Source: Albugo candida (taxonomy: Eukaryota > Oomycota > Peronosporomycetes > Albuginales > Albuginaceae). Taken from it: a stretch of DNA of 64,000 nt. Every line of letters begins with the position of its first letter. Position 1 is the stretch's first letter. Positions 37,901 through 50,325 of this stretch are shown here, piece by piece. The notes beneath the pieces are model-generated. The model did not search any database and was not told the DNA's origin. It worked only from the letters and a program-made list of their open reading frames with translations. A program made the translations under genes and the position numbers. Location of the stretch: the NCBI GenBank assembly GCA_905220665.1, contig CAJNAR010000009.1, positions 248,001 through 312,000 of the forward strand, read 5' to 3'.

Positions 37901-40900
37901 TTATCGCAGAAAAGTAATGGTGCTAGCCGTTAGACTCACAACGCTAGTGGAGTCGTGGTTGGAATCGATTGTTAAACAAAATTGTATCTGTTTGTTAGCA
38001 ATCATCATCTACATGTCCAGATACCTAGTTCCAGGATTATTGATGATTGGCTTATCAGATGTGTTGTTTTCTTTGGAATTGAAAGACGTCAGCATCTCCT
38101 CGAGTAGTTTCTAAAATGTGTAGAATTTTTGTCGCACTATGTGGCATGTCTAGATTCGGTATTGCTGGCTTGAAATATGTCAACCGACGTTAGAAATTAT
38201 CATGCCTTATACTCTATGCTATACATTCTTACCTGGAATAAAAGTATCCTTGAGAACTTACACATCTCATGGCAAAGAAGGCATTATCGTACACAGCATA
38301 GATATATTTTATGCGTTTTTCCCACATTTCTAATGCCCCTATGAGGATTGAGCGTGTTTACCATCGTCTAAAACGCTTGTGTACGTATTGAGAGAATAGT
38401 ACAATACGCGCAGTTCGAAATTGAGTACATATTCAGTGATGCAAGATGTTTCTCCAGTCAGTAAATTGGGCCATCCGAATAGCAATGCAAATCGCTCATA
38501 GAACAAGACTTCTATCTGTAATGTATAATGATCGGTATAGTAAGCTGCAATATGTTACATTATATCTAAAATCCCAATACATTGGCGGCATTAGCCGACA
38601 TATGAACGAATGTGCAGCTTGGAAATGAAATTTCTTTGCTACGTTTTTTTGCAAAAACTCTTCACTAAATGCATATTATTCAACAAAAGCGCACAGAAAC
38701 TTGGCTGAAAGGTATCGTTGCAATTATACGTATTGAACCAAGCAAGCTTATGGATACCTATTTACCTGCGATACAACCAAACGTTAGAAATGTTAGGAGC
38801 ATTGTTTCCAAGGCACAAATGCTCGATCAGGCTAGAAATTTCGAGATACTCTTTTCAAGAAGGTGAGCTCTCCAGCCGTTTCATTCATGCATCATAAAAA
38901 TAACATAATGTTCATGCTTATGTAAACTTAAGATTGCCAGGATACAAGGTGGGCAATTCAAAGCATGCACTATTTAAACATGCCACGATTTTTAGGCTAA
39001 AATTAGCATTATCAGAGGAAGTGTTGTGTGAATATAGCATATGCCGCTTGAAAAGTGTATTTACTGCAAAATACAGAGAGCTGCTGTCACTGGATATATG
39101 TTCACATCGCTGAGCAGTAAATTATGGATTATTACGGTAGATTCTGGCCTTTTTCAGACGTGATTGTTCAACCGCAGGGTCGAACGCAGCTAATTTTTTG
39201 AACTGGTTGAGTGCAGAAAAACAAAATTATGTAAAGATGGCATGAAAAAGTTAGAATTATCTTTTGTTGTGATCTGACACTCCGACAATCTAAAGAGAGT
39301 AAAGATGGCATGAAAAAGTAAAAATTATCTTTTGTTGTGATCTGACACTACGACAGTCTAAAGTAAAGTAACGATTGCAAAAGATAATCGGTGGTCACGC
39401 ACGAATTCGATGAGCACAATTTTTGAGTTTTATTGCCACTTTTGAAGCCTTCAGAAGCAAACTGCGTCTTAAATCTCAAAATTCAAATCAAGGATATAAT
39501 GCTTCTAGATCAGCGACGTATGGAATAAAAAGCTGACTCTATGCCAGGCCGTAAAAAAACTTAACATTTTTTCACGTGAGGTCACGCAAGTCGAGCTCAT
39601 GTCATACATATGCCTGACACTACTGAATTGTTTTCACTCAAAGCAGGAAAGCTGTCGTCTATTCCGCATTTTTTTACTAGTTATATTTGCAATATTTTCT
39701 CTATTCAAAATAAAATTAATTCTTGTGTGGTATTCGCTCATGAAATGTCGATCCTTTGTCACCGCAACCTGAATGAAATATTTGCTCCAAAAAATCCAAA
39801 AAAATAAGCTCTTTCGGTAGCCTCCTTGCTGAACTAATGATCTAGATGTTTTCAATATACAATGAGATTCTTTTGGTCTGATTGTCCACTGTAAACAGTA
39901 ATCGATTTGATAGCATGAAACCTTTTGTCTTCCAACTCACTGTACGCCGCATATTCCAGCCATTTTAATTACACAGGCCATTACTTCTTAACTTTATGCA
40001 GTGTTTCTTTGCTTAAAATATAAGTTTCAATTAGTTTATCTCTAAGACGTCTAAATTCGCTGGATAAAATTACTTAAGTCTATTCTGTTCGGAATATTTT
40101 GCGCTCTTGATGTAGTATATACTTAGCTGAGGCATTATCACTCTAAATTATTTCTCTAGATGGTCCCGATCATGGTTCTCGCTTCATGAAAGTGGGACCA
40201 GTAGAGTGCTCTAGTGTCCTTGCATTGAGCTTGCTTAGTACACATCCAGGAGCTCTTTTGGATGCCCGCAATGAGGAACGAGCGACATATTTTATCATTA
40301 GTCCTTGGCGATGTTTAGGAAACTGCCATGGTTCCGAACGCTTACCATTTCAACTTCTTAGCGCATTGATTTAGAAACTATACTTGATTAATGCATGTAT
40401 TCGATAATTTGCTGGCACAAATGGCTGCGACGCAAGTGTATGTCGCAAAGTAGACATCGTATTTTGCTCCATGAAAGATTGTTAGAACAAACGAATCATA
40501 CCTTTCGTAGAAAGGATTATTTAGCCGCGCTTACGGTGAAAAAAACAACAAATTTCGGTTTTAAACCAATTTTCTCTCCATTCCAGTACAGCATCACCTA
40601 CCAAGTGAACACATTCAGTACTGGAGATCACATGATGCATTTTGCGCTGATTTCGGTCCAAACTCATGATTCGATATGTTCACGATATCACCACGTCGGC
40701 ATTCTTCTCTAATGCATTGTAATATAGCGTCCTCATAGTGGAAGCAGACATGTTTTTTGTGGAACGGAAGTCAGTGGGATCTTACGGGCAGGATCGAACA
40801 CAGCAGAAGCAATTCATGAAGATTTTGAATGCTCCGACACGGTTTTATACGTCTAAGCTTCATTTTGAGCAGAGGAAACGACCGACGAGTGCCTTTGATC

Positions 40901-42798
40901 ATCTTCTATGTTTAAGAATAGCACTCGAGTCTGCACGCAGTTTTAGGATGCGATTCGCTGAATTGTTTCGAATGAGATTTTCACGTAGCTTTTCTGGCGG
41001 AACAACATTCTGTTTTCACTGTGCTCTCGATATGTATTTTGGGTTTTACAGCAGTGAAAGTGAATTCAGTCAGCCGTCAGATCGGTCTTCGTCGAAGTTT
41101 TTACGCCGCATATCCGGTTTAGTATGACATCCAAATCTTGGAATAGCATCTTTTCTTTCCGACAGTATATCGAATCAACGATTTTAACGCTTTGCCCTAG
41201 ATAAGCCATTGTCTATGTTGCTGTACATACCAAAGCGTGATGAAAGCGGGGTTTTAATATGTGCGACGAATTTTTCCAGCCTCTTCGAATGTGTTCGGAG
41301 ACGTATACTACCAATTTATTCCGATGCAATTCCGAAATCCATTTCCATCTTACTACTTCGTGCAAGGTTGCTAAAAAAGTCACCAAAATATGTTTTTCGA
41401 CTAAAGCGAGACAAGTTCAATTTAGAATGAGCTCTTTCCGTCGTGGACAATCTTTTCCGGCTCGACCAGGATGGTCATATATCGCCTTTTTTTACATAAT
41501 TTTTCCAAACTCCGCGATTAATGGACAACTTTTGGACGGTATTTTGCGGAAAATTTGATTTACATATGTTGCGATTCATTTTCTTTAAACGGATCGGGAG
41601 CGCAGATTTGTCGCCCATAGCACTTCGAAACCTACTTTCCCTACCATCTCGGCGATATTTTGCACACTCGGCGTACATACCAATCTTTGCAACGGCAGCG
41701 CTATGATACTGAGCATTCGGAATGATTTGAAAAAAAGGATCAGTCATCGCAACATACTGGTTCAGCATGGAGATATTCTTTGATCGGCCCCATGTGCTTC
41801 ATCTTCGAAGACGTTTGAAATTCTAACTCAGTAATAAGTGGAGTTTCCACCCAGTACTAATTATTTTTAGTCCGCCAAACATCCGTCTGGTATTTTTGAT
41901 ACTAACCTTGCCTGTATGTTGATCATTTATTCTAGTTTAGGCATTAGAGATGTCATTTACGTCTAATTCTATTATTATAGGCAACTCCAACTTTGAGGGT
42001 AATGAGAACCAACTTAAAGAAAGATACTCAACATCGAATTATCTGAACGAAAGCAGGATTATATACGTAGATGATTAAAACCGAAGTGTTTCGAAATTAT
42101 TAGATTACAAATAGAGGGAACGTTCGGACATTCTCTCGACGGAAAGTATTGGCAATGGTACCAGTAAAGACTTGCCAAGAAGATAATATAGTTATTACAT
42201 CTTAGTTGTTTACGACATTGACGTGTACCTAACACAGCGAAAAGTCTTTCGATCTTAAAAGAGATTGGAATGAGAGATGATGGCATAGTTCAAGAATCAT
42301 ACAGAGCTCAATAGTCAGGATTTGAAGATGGTGAACTAATCTACAAGCGTTCATCTAAAGATACGACTTTCTTGACACGAGAAAAGCGCAACTATTTTCG
42401 TGATAAGGAGAAAATAAATGTCAGGAATAAAATTGTAATGTAACAAATGCACTTTTCTATGTACCAAGTTGACGTGATGGAAAGCGATGTTTTTGAATGC
42501 CGTTTCAGCTAGAATAATAAGTATCTACACATTGATTATTCAGATACGTGCCAATCACATTTAGCTCCCAACATCGTTCTGTAAGAAACATGTGCAAAGA
42601 TGACCGAATGGATAGAAGCATGCTCATATTAATAAAAGATTTGGAAACATTCTCAGCCCATTTACGTCTATAACCAAATCCAGTATTTCAATTTTCCTCA
42701 TAGCATACACCTTCATGATGTTTTACGACAATAAGCTATGAGCACCAAATGGTGACCCTGTGATATTACAATATGATATCACATTATAGGGAGCCTCT
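34931..42798. other. 7.9-kb region with no recognised gene
   Basis: Open frames here are short (up to about 150 codons), mostly lack an ATG start or any recognisable motif, and change frame often. The longest, 35,231-35,680 minus, opens with GTG. An 84-codon frame at 36,040-36,294 plus (EGITFAFHDGLNFLGCRL) looks somewhat protein-like but matches nothing I know. I infer decayed mobile-element or gene remnants. One clear structure is the tandem duplication at 39,231-39,364, listed separately. Confidence 0.55.
39231..39364. repeat. 68-bp tandem duplication
   Basis: GTAAAGATGGCATGAAAAAG at 39,231 recurs at 39,299, and the match continues through TTATCTTTTGTTGTGATCTG and GACACT..CGACA..TCTAAAG. 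There are two copies with a few substitutions. It lies in gene-free DNA, and I see no function for it. Confidence 0.85.
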
Positions 42799-45173
42799 AT
42801 GGCCACAGACGCTAATACTACGGCCACAGACAATACTACTTTTGCCAAGGATTTCATTACACTATTTATCTGGTTCTTCAACTACCTTCCTTATCCTATC
42901 ATGAGCCGCTGACCGTGACTTCTCAATTTGCCGGCTACTACGCAACCCGCCAATTTGATACAAAACAACTCGAGAAACTACTTTCTTCAACTCTTTCCTC
43001 TCGAAAACAATGGTCCAAGTCGACATATCGACACAACCAAGGGTGCTAGCGTCCACTTGTAGTGACGTGGCAATCCTCATGAGTCACCCTATTTGGGTGA
43101 TTGCATGATTGTTGATGAGTCATCACCCCTGTGGGATGACGTGGAAAGTACACTCACCTCCAGTGTAACGGTACAGGGTAATACCGGTACTACCGGTCGG
43201 ATGTGGGACGGTGGTACATGCGGTACTGTCGTTGCCTCGTCACAGGGTGACTCAAAGGCAACTGCAAGTGTGGACGACACTAAAAGTCCCACTCTTGCTG
43301 ACCTTATCAATTCACAGGAGTCCTTGCGTAAGGACCAGGCTAGAGCTCGGGCGAAATTTCGCGTGGAGCTCCCAAAGCCGAAAGCCTCGGACATCGAGTC
43401 TATTATGCGATTGTATGCTGATGGACAACATCCCGAGTGGTCGGTGTTGGCAGAAAAACTGGAGGCAGCGAAGCCTTTTAAGGTCTCCAAAGCCACCTTT
43501 CCCATGATTCTGGAAACAGGTCAAGCGTTGGTGCGTTCACCAAATGGAAAAATCCTGTCTTCCCTTATGAAAGATCATGGGATCCCACTTTTTCAGAGTC
43601 TACTGGATAGCAGAGCCATTGCTCAAGTATCAAAGATACCTGGTGGCAATCTTCGAGTGATGGTTTCCACCGAGGATGCTTGTCAACAGCTGGAGTGCCA
43701 GCCGATAACCATCCTCGGGTCTCGATACTTTTTTCGGGAGTACGATTCTCTCGAATCCCAATACTACCTGGATCCTGGTGGAGGAAGAACGTATCCCGAT
43801 TTTACGTTCCCTTCACAGTCTAGGATGTCCAGTAGTCTTTGCTACTTCCGCGAAACTGTTCTGTTTAAGGGTGTAGTGATGTCGACGTGGAGAGTGTACT
43901 TTAGTACTCCTACGTGCCCTCCACAGCTGGTCCGCGTCGGTAAAGTATGCGAACAAATTGCATACGAGAAGTTGCTATACCCTGTGCGAGGGAAAAACGC
44001 TCGTATCCCATCGGAACGACCACGTTTTGGTCAACGTGGTCCTTATTGCTTGGATTTGGGTGCAGCTTCCGCCGCTGGAGCACGGTAACATCAAAGCAAA
44101 AACAATAATCAAAAACCACGCCAAAATTAATCTGCAGCTCAGATTCACAACACACAAAAACAAAAAAAGAACCAGAAACATACAACCGAACCAGTGGCAC
44201 CAAAACAGGTAGTGGCTCCCTTTTCCAGTCAAGAATTGGAAGCGAGGAAACCAGAACGGAAGCTATCCGATCAAATCTCGTTGGAGCTCAATACCCCCCA
44301 ACTATCACACCACCAGGGGCATCAGCCTTATTGCAGCCCTCTCCTCCCATCCTCCAACTGACCAGTCAGTCATATTCACAACCACGGGCGGAGCGGGATA
44401 GGGATATATCCATGAAGTTGCCATGGACGAGTGGAAAACGTAACCGGGCGGAGCCGTTCGAACAAAGGGTCTCCAAACCACCACCTCTTGCGCTTCCAAA
44501 ACTAGCGACGAGTAACTATTTTTCCGTGCTCGCAACAATGGAGGTGGAGATCGAAGAAGTAAAAGCGGTTGCCAACCCGGAGAATGGAAATTGCATTCAA
44601 ATTATCCCCGTGAAAGCACGGATGCCAAAAGAGGTCGCCACCTCGAAAGAGGCGGCACACTTCTATCAGAAACGGCACACAATAATCGAGAAATCGGAGC
44701 GACCAACCCGATTTCGTGAAATAGGGGAGCTAATGGAAATCGATTCAAAAAATGCCCTTTACTTGCTCCCCCGGACGAGCTGGTTCAAGCGGATGCTAGT
44801 CCAGTTCTGCACAAATCCGGACAAAATCATCCTAGCGGCACGTGATCATCCGATCACGATGAATGGTGTTCTCCTCGCGTGTATGGAGTCGAATGATAAA
44901 ACTTTGGATGAAGTGGCGCATCTACTCATAATAAATCGCCTTTTCACAGCATACAATCTCAGCGAAGATGTTACGTTTGCGACGCGATGGAGTCCCCACG
45001 TTGGTGGAAAAGTTCCCTCGAAGATCTATTTTGTTCGAGAAACTAATGTCGTGATGGACGTCAGTGCCGGACATCGTTATCGGTTTGACTGGAGAAACGA
45101 AAGTATTCGCGTTGTTGAAACTTTTATTCATGTGTACGCTCCGACTTTCTACACCAATGATAACAGAATGTAA
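42799..45173 (+). pseudogene. LINE ORF1 (nucleic-acid-binding protein), broken
   Basis: A possible start at 42,799 (MATDANTTATDNTTF) is followed by four in-frame stops before the long frame that has its first ATG at 43,105 and ends at 44,088. The protein then continues in other frames: 43,958-44,212 (Lys/Arg-rich), and 44,331-45,173 (contains SNYFSVLATM, like the 'NxFxVL' segment common after the zinc-knuckle part of such ORF1 proteins). In the parts read I do not see an intact CCHC knuckle. Continuation of ORF1-like coding to about 45,400 in shifted frames is likely. Assignment rests on its position before ORF2 and on general character. Confidence 0.65.
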
Positions 45174-45439
45174 TATCTCACTGATGGACCAGTAATTTGA
45201 ATTCCGGGTCATCATTGTCGTTTACTTCCAACCAATGTGATCATATCCTTCTTCCGATCCGATGTGGGCATAAGTGTTGGTCTCAATGGTTTGGAGGTAG
45301 ATGGCGCGGACCTCTCCATGGTGACATCGCTGACCTTTCAGTCAATCTCAACTTTTTCCCAGAAGATAAAGCAACACTACACCTCTCAAAAGAAGCTGGT
45401 GAAATGAGGTTGATTGCTGGTCCATTCCAGCTTGAATGC

Positions 45440-47089
45440 TAAGGGCACCTCGACTTTTCAACGTGGAACAATGTGTCTGAACTCACGGTGAATGTTAATG
45501 GAATTCATAAAAATGGTCATCTTTTTATCGACCACATCCTATCACAACACTCCATTCGTTGTATTCAAGAAACCAAGTTTCACGATCACAACCAACGGGA
45601 CTCATTTCAGTTTTAATTATCCTCAAAAATGCAACACAAAATGTTTGTCAATGATCACAACAGTGCTTTTCTCCATCCGACTCAAAACCGCAGTGGCGGC
45701 GTCATGACAATCCTTCGTTCGGACTTTCCCGGTTATACAACAGCTGAAGAACTCACCGATCGAAGCATTCGAAATCGTTATTTGGTTCTGCGTCTTCTCA
45801 TTCACGATGCACCGGTGTATATTCACAATATATATGCTCCGGTCAAGGCCGAGGAACGAGTGGGTTTTTATGAGTTATTGCTTTCCAACACTTTCGAATC
45901 GACCGCTACACATATCGTGTTTGGTGATTTCAACACACCACTCGACCCAGCTATCGATGCTTCGAGTGGAACAATACGACACGAACCAAGTCGATTAGCG
46001 TGTTTGAAATGGCTTTCACAGTTGGGTGCGGTAGATACTTGGCGAATTCAACATCCGCCTGAAAAAGTGTTTACAGGACCATTACCGCGCAAGAATCGAC
46101 TTGATTATATCTGCATGTCGGAAGAGCTATTCAATATGGTATACAAAACCTCTGAGTATTTTCGTCCACGACATGCGGGAGATCATCTGGCACAAAAAGT
46201 AACTTTTGCAAATCCAACTCAATCACCCGGTCGAGGATATTGGAAATGCTCATTACGACTATTTGAATATCCTAAAGTTGTCGAAGCAATCAAATTGGAA
46301 GCGAATTTGGTGCTCAACCAGTTACGGACAACTTCGAATCCCGGTAAAATGTGGGAAAGTTGGAAGACGAAAATCAAGAAACAGCTTCAAGGAATCGAAA
46401 AAAAGGTTGCACAAGATAGCCGACGTGATGTTGAGTCTAGCCAGCGTGTTTTGGAAGTCGCAGCATCTCGATATCGCATCCACGACACCAATGAGTCACG
46501 GTACTTTTACGAATCGAGTCTCGAACAATTTCGACTTTCAGTCGAAAACAACGCGAAATACAACCAAGATGAAAGCTTCGACCATCACGTGAAGCATATG
46601 GAGAACTCTTCAAAGTATTTTTTTCGCCCTCCGGATAGTTCTTGTCGTCGCGTGCCGATCGAAAATGTTACCAAAAAATGTGGTACAGTGACATCGAACC
46701 CGAGGGAGATTATTGACGAATTCAGAGATCATTGGGGTGGTGTCATGGGCTCTCTTTATAGCTCAGAGACCGACTCAAATGATCCAAGTGAAAGAAAGCA
46801 AAAAAAGTTACTCGATTCGATTCAAGTTTCACTTGCCTCAGCAGAGCAAGACCGTCTCTCCGCTCGGTTAAGTACGACCGAGATGGCGGAAGCGATCAAG
46901 CACATGCGGAGTAGTTCTTCTCCAGGTATGGATGGACTACCAGCTGCATTTTATCAGCTTGATCCGGAAACGTTTGGCGAGTGTCTGAAGATCGTGTTCG
47001 AATATCAGCTGGAAATTGGAGTAGGATTCTACCTCGAGCATTATGCAGACGGCGATCGCTTCACTGTACAAAATCGAGTTTTGATCTAA
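45440..47089 (+). pseudogene. LINE ORF2: endonuclease plus truncated reverse transcriptase
   Basis: The endonuclease N-terminus starts near 45,485 (NVNGIHKNGHL, then CIQETKFHD with the catalytic Glu). It is interrupted by an in-frame TAA at 45,614-45,616 and resumes in the same frame to 47,089 (486 codons from 45,629). Visible catalytic motifs of the exonuclease-endonuclease-phosphatase fold are NIYAP, GDFN at about 45,923, NRLDYI and AGDHLA (the terminal His). A coiled-coil-like linker follows, then the N-terminal RT block (SSSPGMDGLPAAFYQLDPET, about 46,913-46,972). The finger/palm blocks with the YxDD motif and RNase H are absent, so the copy cannot mobilise itself. Confidence 0.85.
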
Positions 47090-49181
47090 TCCGAGTAAAC
47101 TGAGACTATCAGTCTCCTTTTGGCTCATTGGATAGCTTGAAAAATTCCTTGTAGACCGATTATTTCGTATTTTGCCAAAATCGATGCATTAAGAACAAAA
47201 AAACACATTTTTTGAACATCTGATGCATCATTGTGCTCGCGATTTTGTAAATATAAAGACTTAGTCGCTCATATGGCTGAGAAAGGTATGCAACTTTCTA
47301 AAAGGTTAAATAAGCTAATATGACTGAGTTACAGGGCGTACACTCTCTGCGCTTTCGAAATAAGAAGTGTAAAAAAAGCCACTATCGACTGGGTCTACTT
47401 TTCTAGAAATAAGTAATGTTCCGTCGTTATCCAAGATTTCATAACACCGCGGCATGCAGCGAAGGTTGAGGCGACCTCTACATCCTACTATGTTTTGTTA
47501 GAATCTAGCAGGCTACCAGTAAGTCTCCACCTGGTACCATTTATTGTGACGACAGCTTTTTTACATTGGTACCTTCATCACAATATACTGGAAAGAGTTT
47601 TATGTGTGTCAGAGCTTACAATGCAGCAGTAACGCAGCTAATCATCTGAAGCGATTGGGATCTCCAACTTTCGACAAAATATCTCGTTAAGTTTGAATAT
47701 TTCAATTCGTCGTAAGCGCTGCATGAAATGCTGACGCTCGGTCTTGACACGATGTCAGAATTAGGTGCAGACCGAGCGATCACAGCTACTAAAACGCTCA
47801 AGGAGGTTTCTAAATACCCATACGACTGAAGCTGCAAACGGTTGTCCAGGTGATAGACCTGGCTATGTCTAATTCACTTTGGCGTACAGTATCCATGGAT
47901 GCTATCTCTAAAAGATATACCTAACTCTGCTTATCTTCAATTTCCTATGGCTTGATTCCGTGAAGCGATAGCTGTCAATGATATAATGATTGATTAGAAG
48001 ATTGTGCGACTACCTTGTTATCTCCACTCAATCTGGTGAAGAAATCACGTTACATCATGAATATGTAATAATCAGATTTGAGCCATATTTTAGTTGTCAT
48101 TGTGCCGACAATGAACTTTGACCGTAGCCAAAATGTATAGCTCTTGTAACCAAATGACGTTATCATAGCTCGATACAGATTGCCGATATGAACAAACATA
48201 CATCAAACAAACAACTTGAGCCTGCATCCCGTCGAATGCGACAATCCGAGATGCTAACAAACGTAAATGATCTTGCTTAACACCTTCGTTGCCACCATTA
48301 GATGCTACTGTTTGCCCTAATTAATGTTCCCTTACACTCTCTACGGCTTGAGATCGAGTACACTTTTACAAAATAGTGTGTTTAGTTGAGACCTTCCTAA
48401 TGACAAAAGAACCTCGGCGAATGAGTAAGCTTTTTGCCGACATGCTAAAAAACTGTTCGCATGATGTAAGATGCTACTCATACTAGTCGCGATATATCAA
48501 CCAGCTCATATGCAGATACAAACATACGGCTCTTGTGTAGCTCAAGTCGATGGATTGCTTAATCGGAACGCTTGTCAACAAGAATTTGCAAAAGTGAGAT
48601 TGTGCTTCCAAAAGGCCACCAAAAATGTTAAGGCAGTATCTCGATGAACTGCGCAATCCAGCAGACCATATGGACCTCAGATGTATATGTATCTATACAA
48701 AATGATACACCTCAGGATGTCCTCATATCGCGAAATCCTACTTAGTTGCTCTTTATTGTTTACTTTGTTCGATAAAAAAGTATGAAAATGCTTTCTGGTT
48801 TACATAAGCAAATTCGGATACTTTCAAATTCCGGTAATGGCGAAGAACGGTTCCATCAGATCGAATAGCGATGAGAAGCTTCAATAGAACATAATGTGTT
48901 GACAGACTAGTGCTTGACCACACAAATGACCCGATGCTGCATAGAGATTCAAGAATTAGTGGTCGGCAAACATCTGACATTATGTCCTTGGAAGCCACAA
49001 CAAACCAGTACAACCATTTGCATTCAACGCGCTCCAATGTAGACAAGTATGCAATCCCGATCCCAAACTTTGCATCGATGCAGCCGATAATTAAAAGTAT
49101 ATCTTGTTCACATAATCCCCTCAGCGAGATACCGTTGCTTTTAATTCGTACCGGTTTTCTTCGGGTTCTGGCGCGTAAACA
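47090..49181. other. 2.1-kb region with no recognised gene
   Basis: No convincing coding sequence. A 172-codon minus-strand frame (48,753-49,271) overlaps the start of the RPA2 gene and has no recognisable motif. The 200-300 bases next to 49,181 presumably hold the RPA2 promoter, but I recognise no specific element. Confidence 0.5.
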
Positions 49182-50101
49182 ATGAATTACGGCGAATATG
49201 ATTCTCATGAGAACAAATACAGTTACGGAGCGGGCGGCTTCATGGGCTCTAGTAATCAACCAAGTACGCAAAGCTTCGACAAAGGTGATGGAACGGAACG
49301 CAGTAACATCGGTGGCTCACGCGACTCACAAACACTCTTGCCAATAACGTTACGTCAATTACAAGCTCAAGATCAAGTAATGGATGACGTTTTCCGAGTT
49401 GACGGGCGAGAAATCTCGATGGTGAAAGCAGTGGGAATTCTTCAGAATGTGATTCCTCACTCCACAAACGTTAATTTCCAATTGGACGATGGCTCCGGCA
49501 TTATCGATGGACGGCTTTTTGTGGCGCAAGAGGACCTCGATCACGCAGACAACATCATGTCCCGCCTTCAGTAAGTTTTATCTCTTTTTTTTCGCTCCGT
49601 ATCGCGTCCAACTGGCTATCACGCATTTGTAGTGATGGAATTTATGTCAGCGCTGTCGGTCAATTGCGTACTTTTCAAGGCAAAACAAGCTTCTCATGCT
49701 ACAGCGTGGTCCCAATTGAAGATTTTAATGCAATGACTCATCACTTTTTGGAAGTTATGTACACGCACTGCTACAATACGAAAGGCAATTTACAGAAACC
49801 GAATCCTTCTCAGCATCAAGGCTCTTCCACGGGAACACCTTGGGCACCATCGGGTTCAACGATCGATACAAATTCCGGTTTTGGTGCATTAGACTCGTCT
49901 GGTTTTTCGCCGGAACAGAAGATAGTAATAGACGTTTTGGGAGCGTGCACCAACGACGAAGGACTCTCTGTAGATCGAATATATGCTCAAGTACAACACC
50001 AAATGTCTGAAGCGGACCTGCAGAATGTGTTGGTGTATCTTACTAGCGAGGGTCATGTGTATTCGACCATTGATGAGAATCATTTTAAAAGGACAGCATA
50101 A
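49182..50101 (+). CDS. RPA2: Replication protein A 32-kDa subunit (RPA2)
   Basis: Middle subunit of the heterotrimeric single-strand DNA-binding protein used in replication, repair and recombination in the nucleus. Two exons: 49,182-49,570 and 49,633-50,101, with a 62-bp GTAAGT...TAG intron; the join keeps frame and gives 285 residues, close to human RPA32 (270). The N-terminus is Gly/Ser/Tyr-rich (GAGGFMGSSNQPS), like the phosphorylated tail of RPA32. It is followed by ITLRQLQAQDQVMDDVFRVD and the OB fold (VGILQNVIP, NVNFQLDDGSG, YVSAVGQLRTFQGK), then a linker and a C-terminal winged helix (LVYLTSEGHVYSTIDENHFK) that binds repair partners. The start is the first ATG before this conserved order. 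It is tail-to-tail with the flippase gene, 224 bp apart. Confidence 0.95.
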
Positions 50102-50325
50102 TACATTGGAAATTACAGCTGCATTTACTACAGTATGAAAGCCTACTCATTCATGACTGCATTTCATCAGACAGACTTTGAATGCATCCATTATAGCAGT
50201 AATTGGAGTTTTGTGCCAAGTGGAAGGATGCAGACTTGATGGCTGGGACTTTGTAAGGAGTGGTCCCATTGCCAATCTCTACTGGTGGTAAAGTACCCGG
50301 CTTCTATCGGGCTCACTGCTCATAG

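Larger units (their letters stand above)
42799..47089 (+). mobile_element. Degenerate LINE (non-LTR retrotransposon), 3' part missing
   Basis: Two consecutive plus-strand coding regions have the organisation of an oomycete L1-like LINE: an ORF1 (about 42,799-45,173, perhaps to 45,400) and an ORF2 (about 45,440-47,089) with an AP-type endonuclease and only the first blocks of reverse transcriptase. Stops and frame changes interrupt both. After SSSPGMDGLPAAFY and FGECLKIVFEYQL the family sequence stops and an unrelated tail follows. No poly-A tail or target duplication was recognised. G+C is higher than in the flanks. Confidence 0.85.

Noticed and set aside
43093..43095. Start of LINE ORF1 at 43,093
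   Set aside because: The codon there is TTG; the first ATG in that frame is at 43,105, and the original start may be at 42,799 upstream of in-frame stops.
48753..49271. 172-codon minus-strand frame upstream of RPA2
   Set aside because: It overlaps the RPA2 start in antisense and shows no family motif; probably chance.
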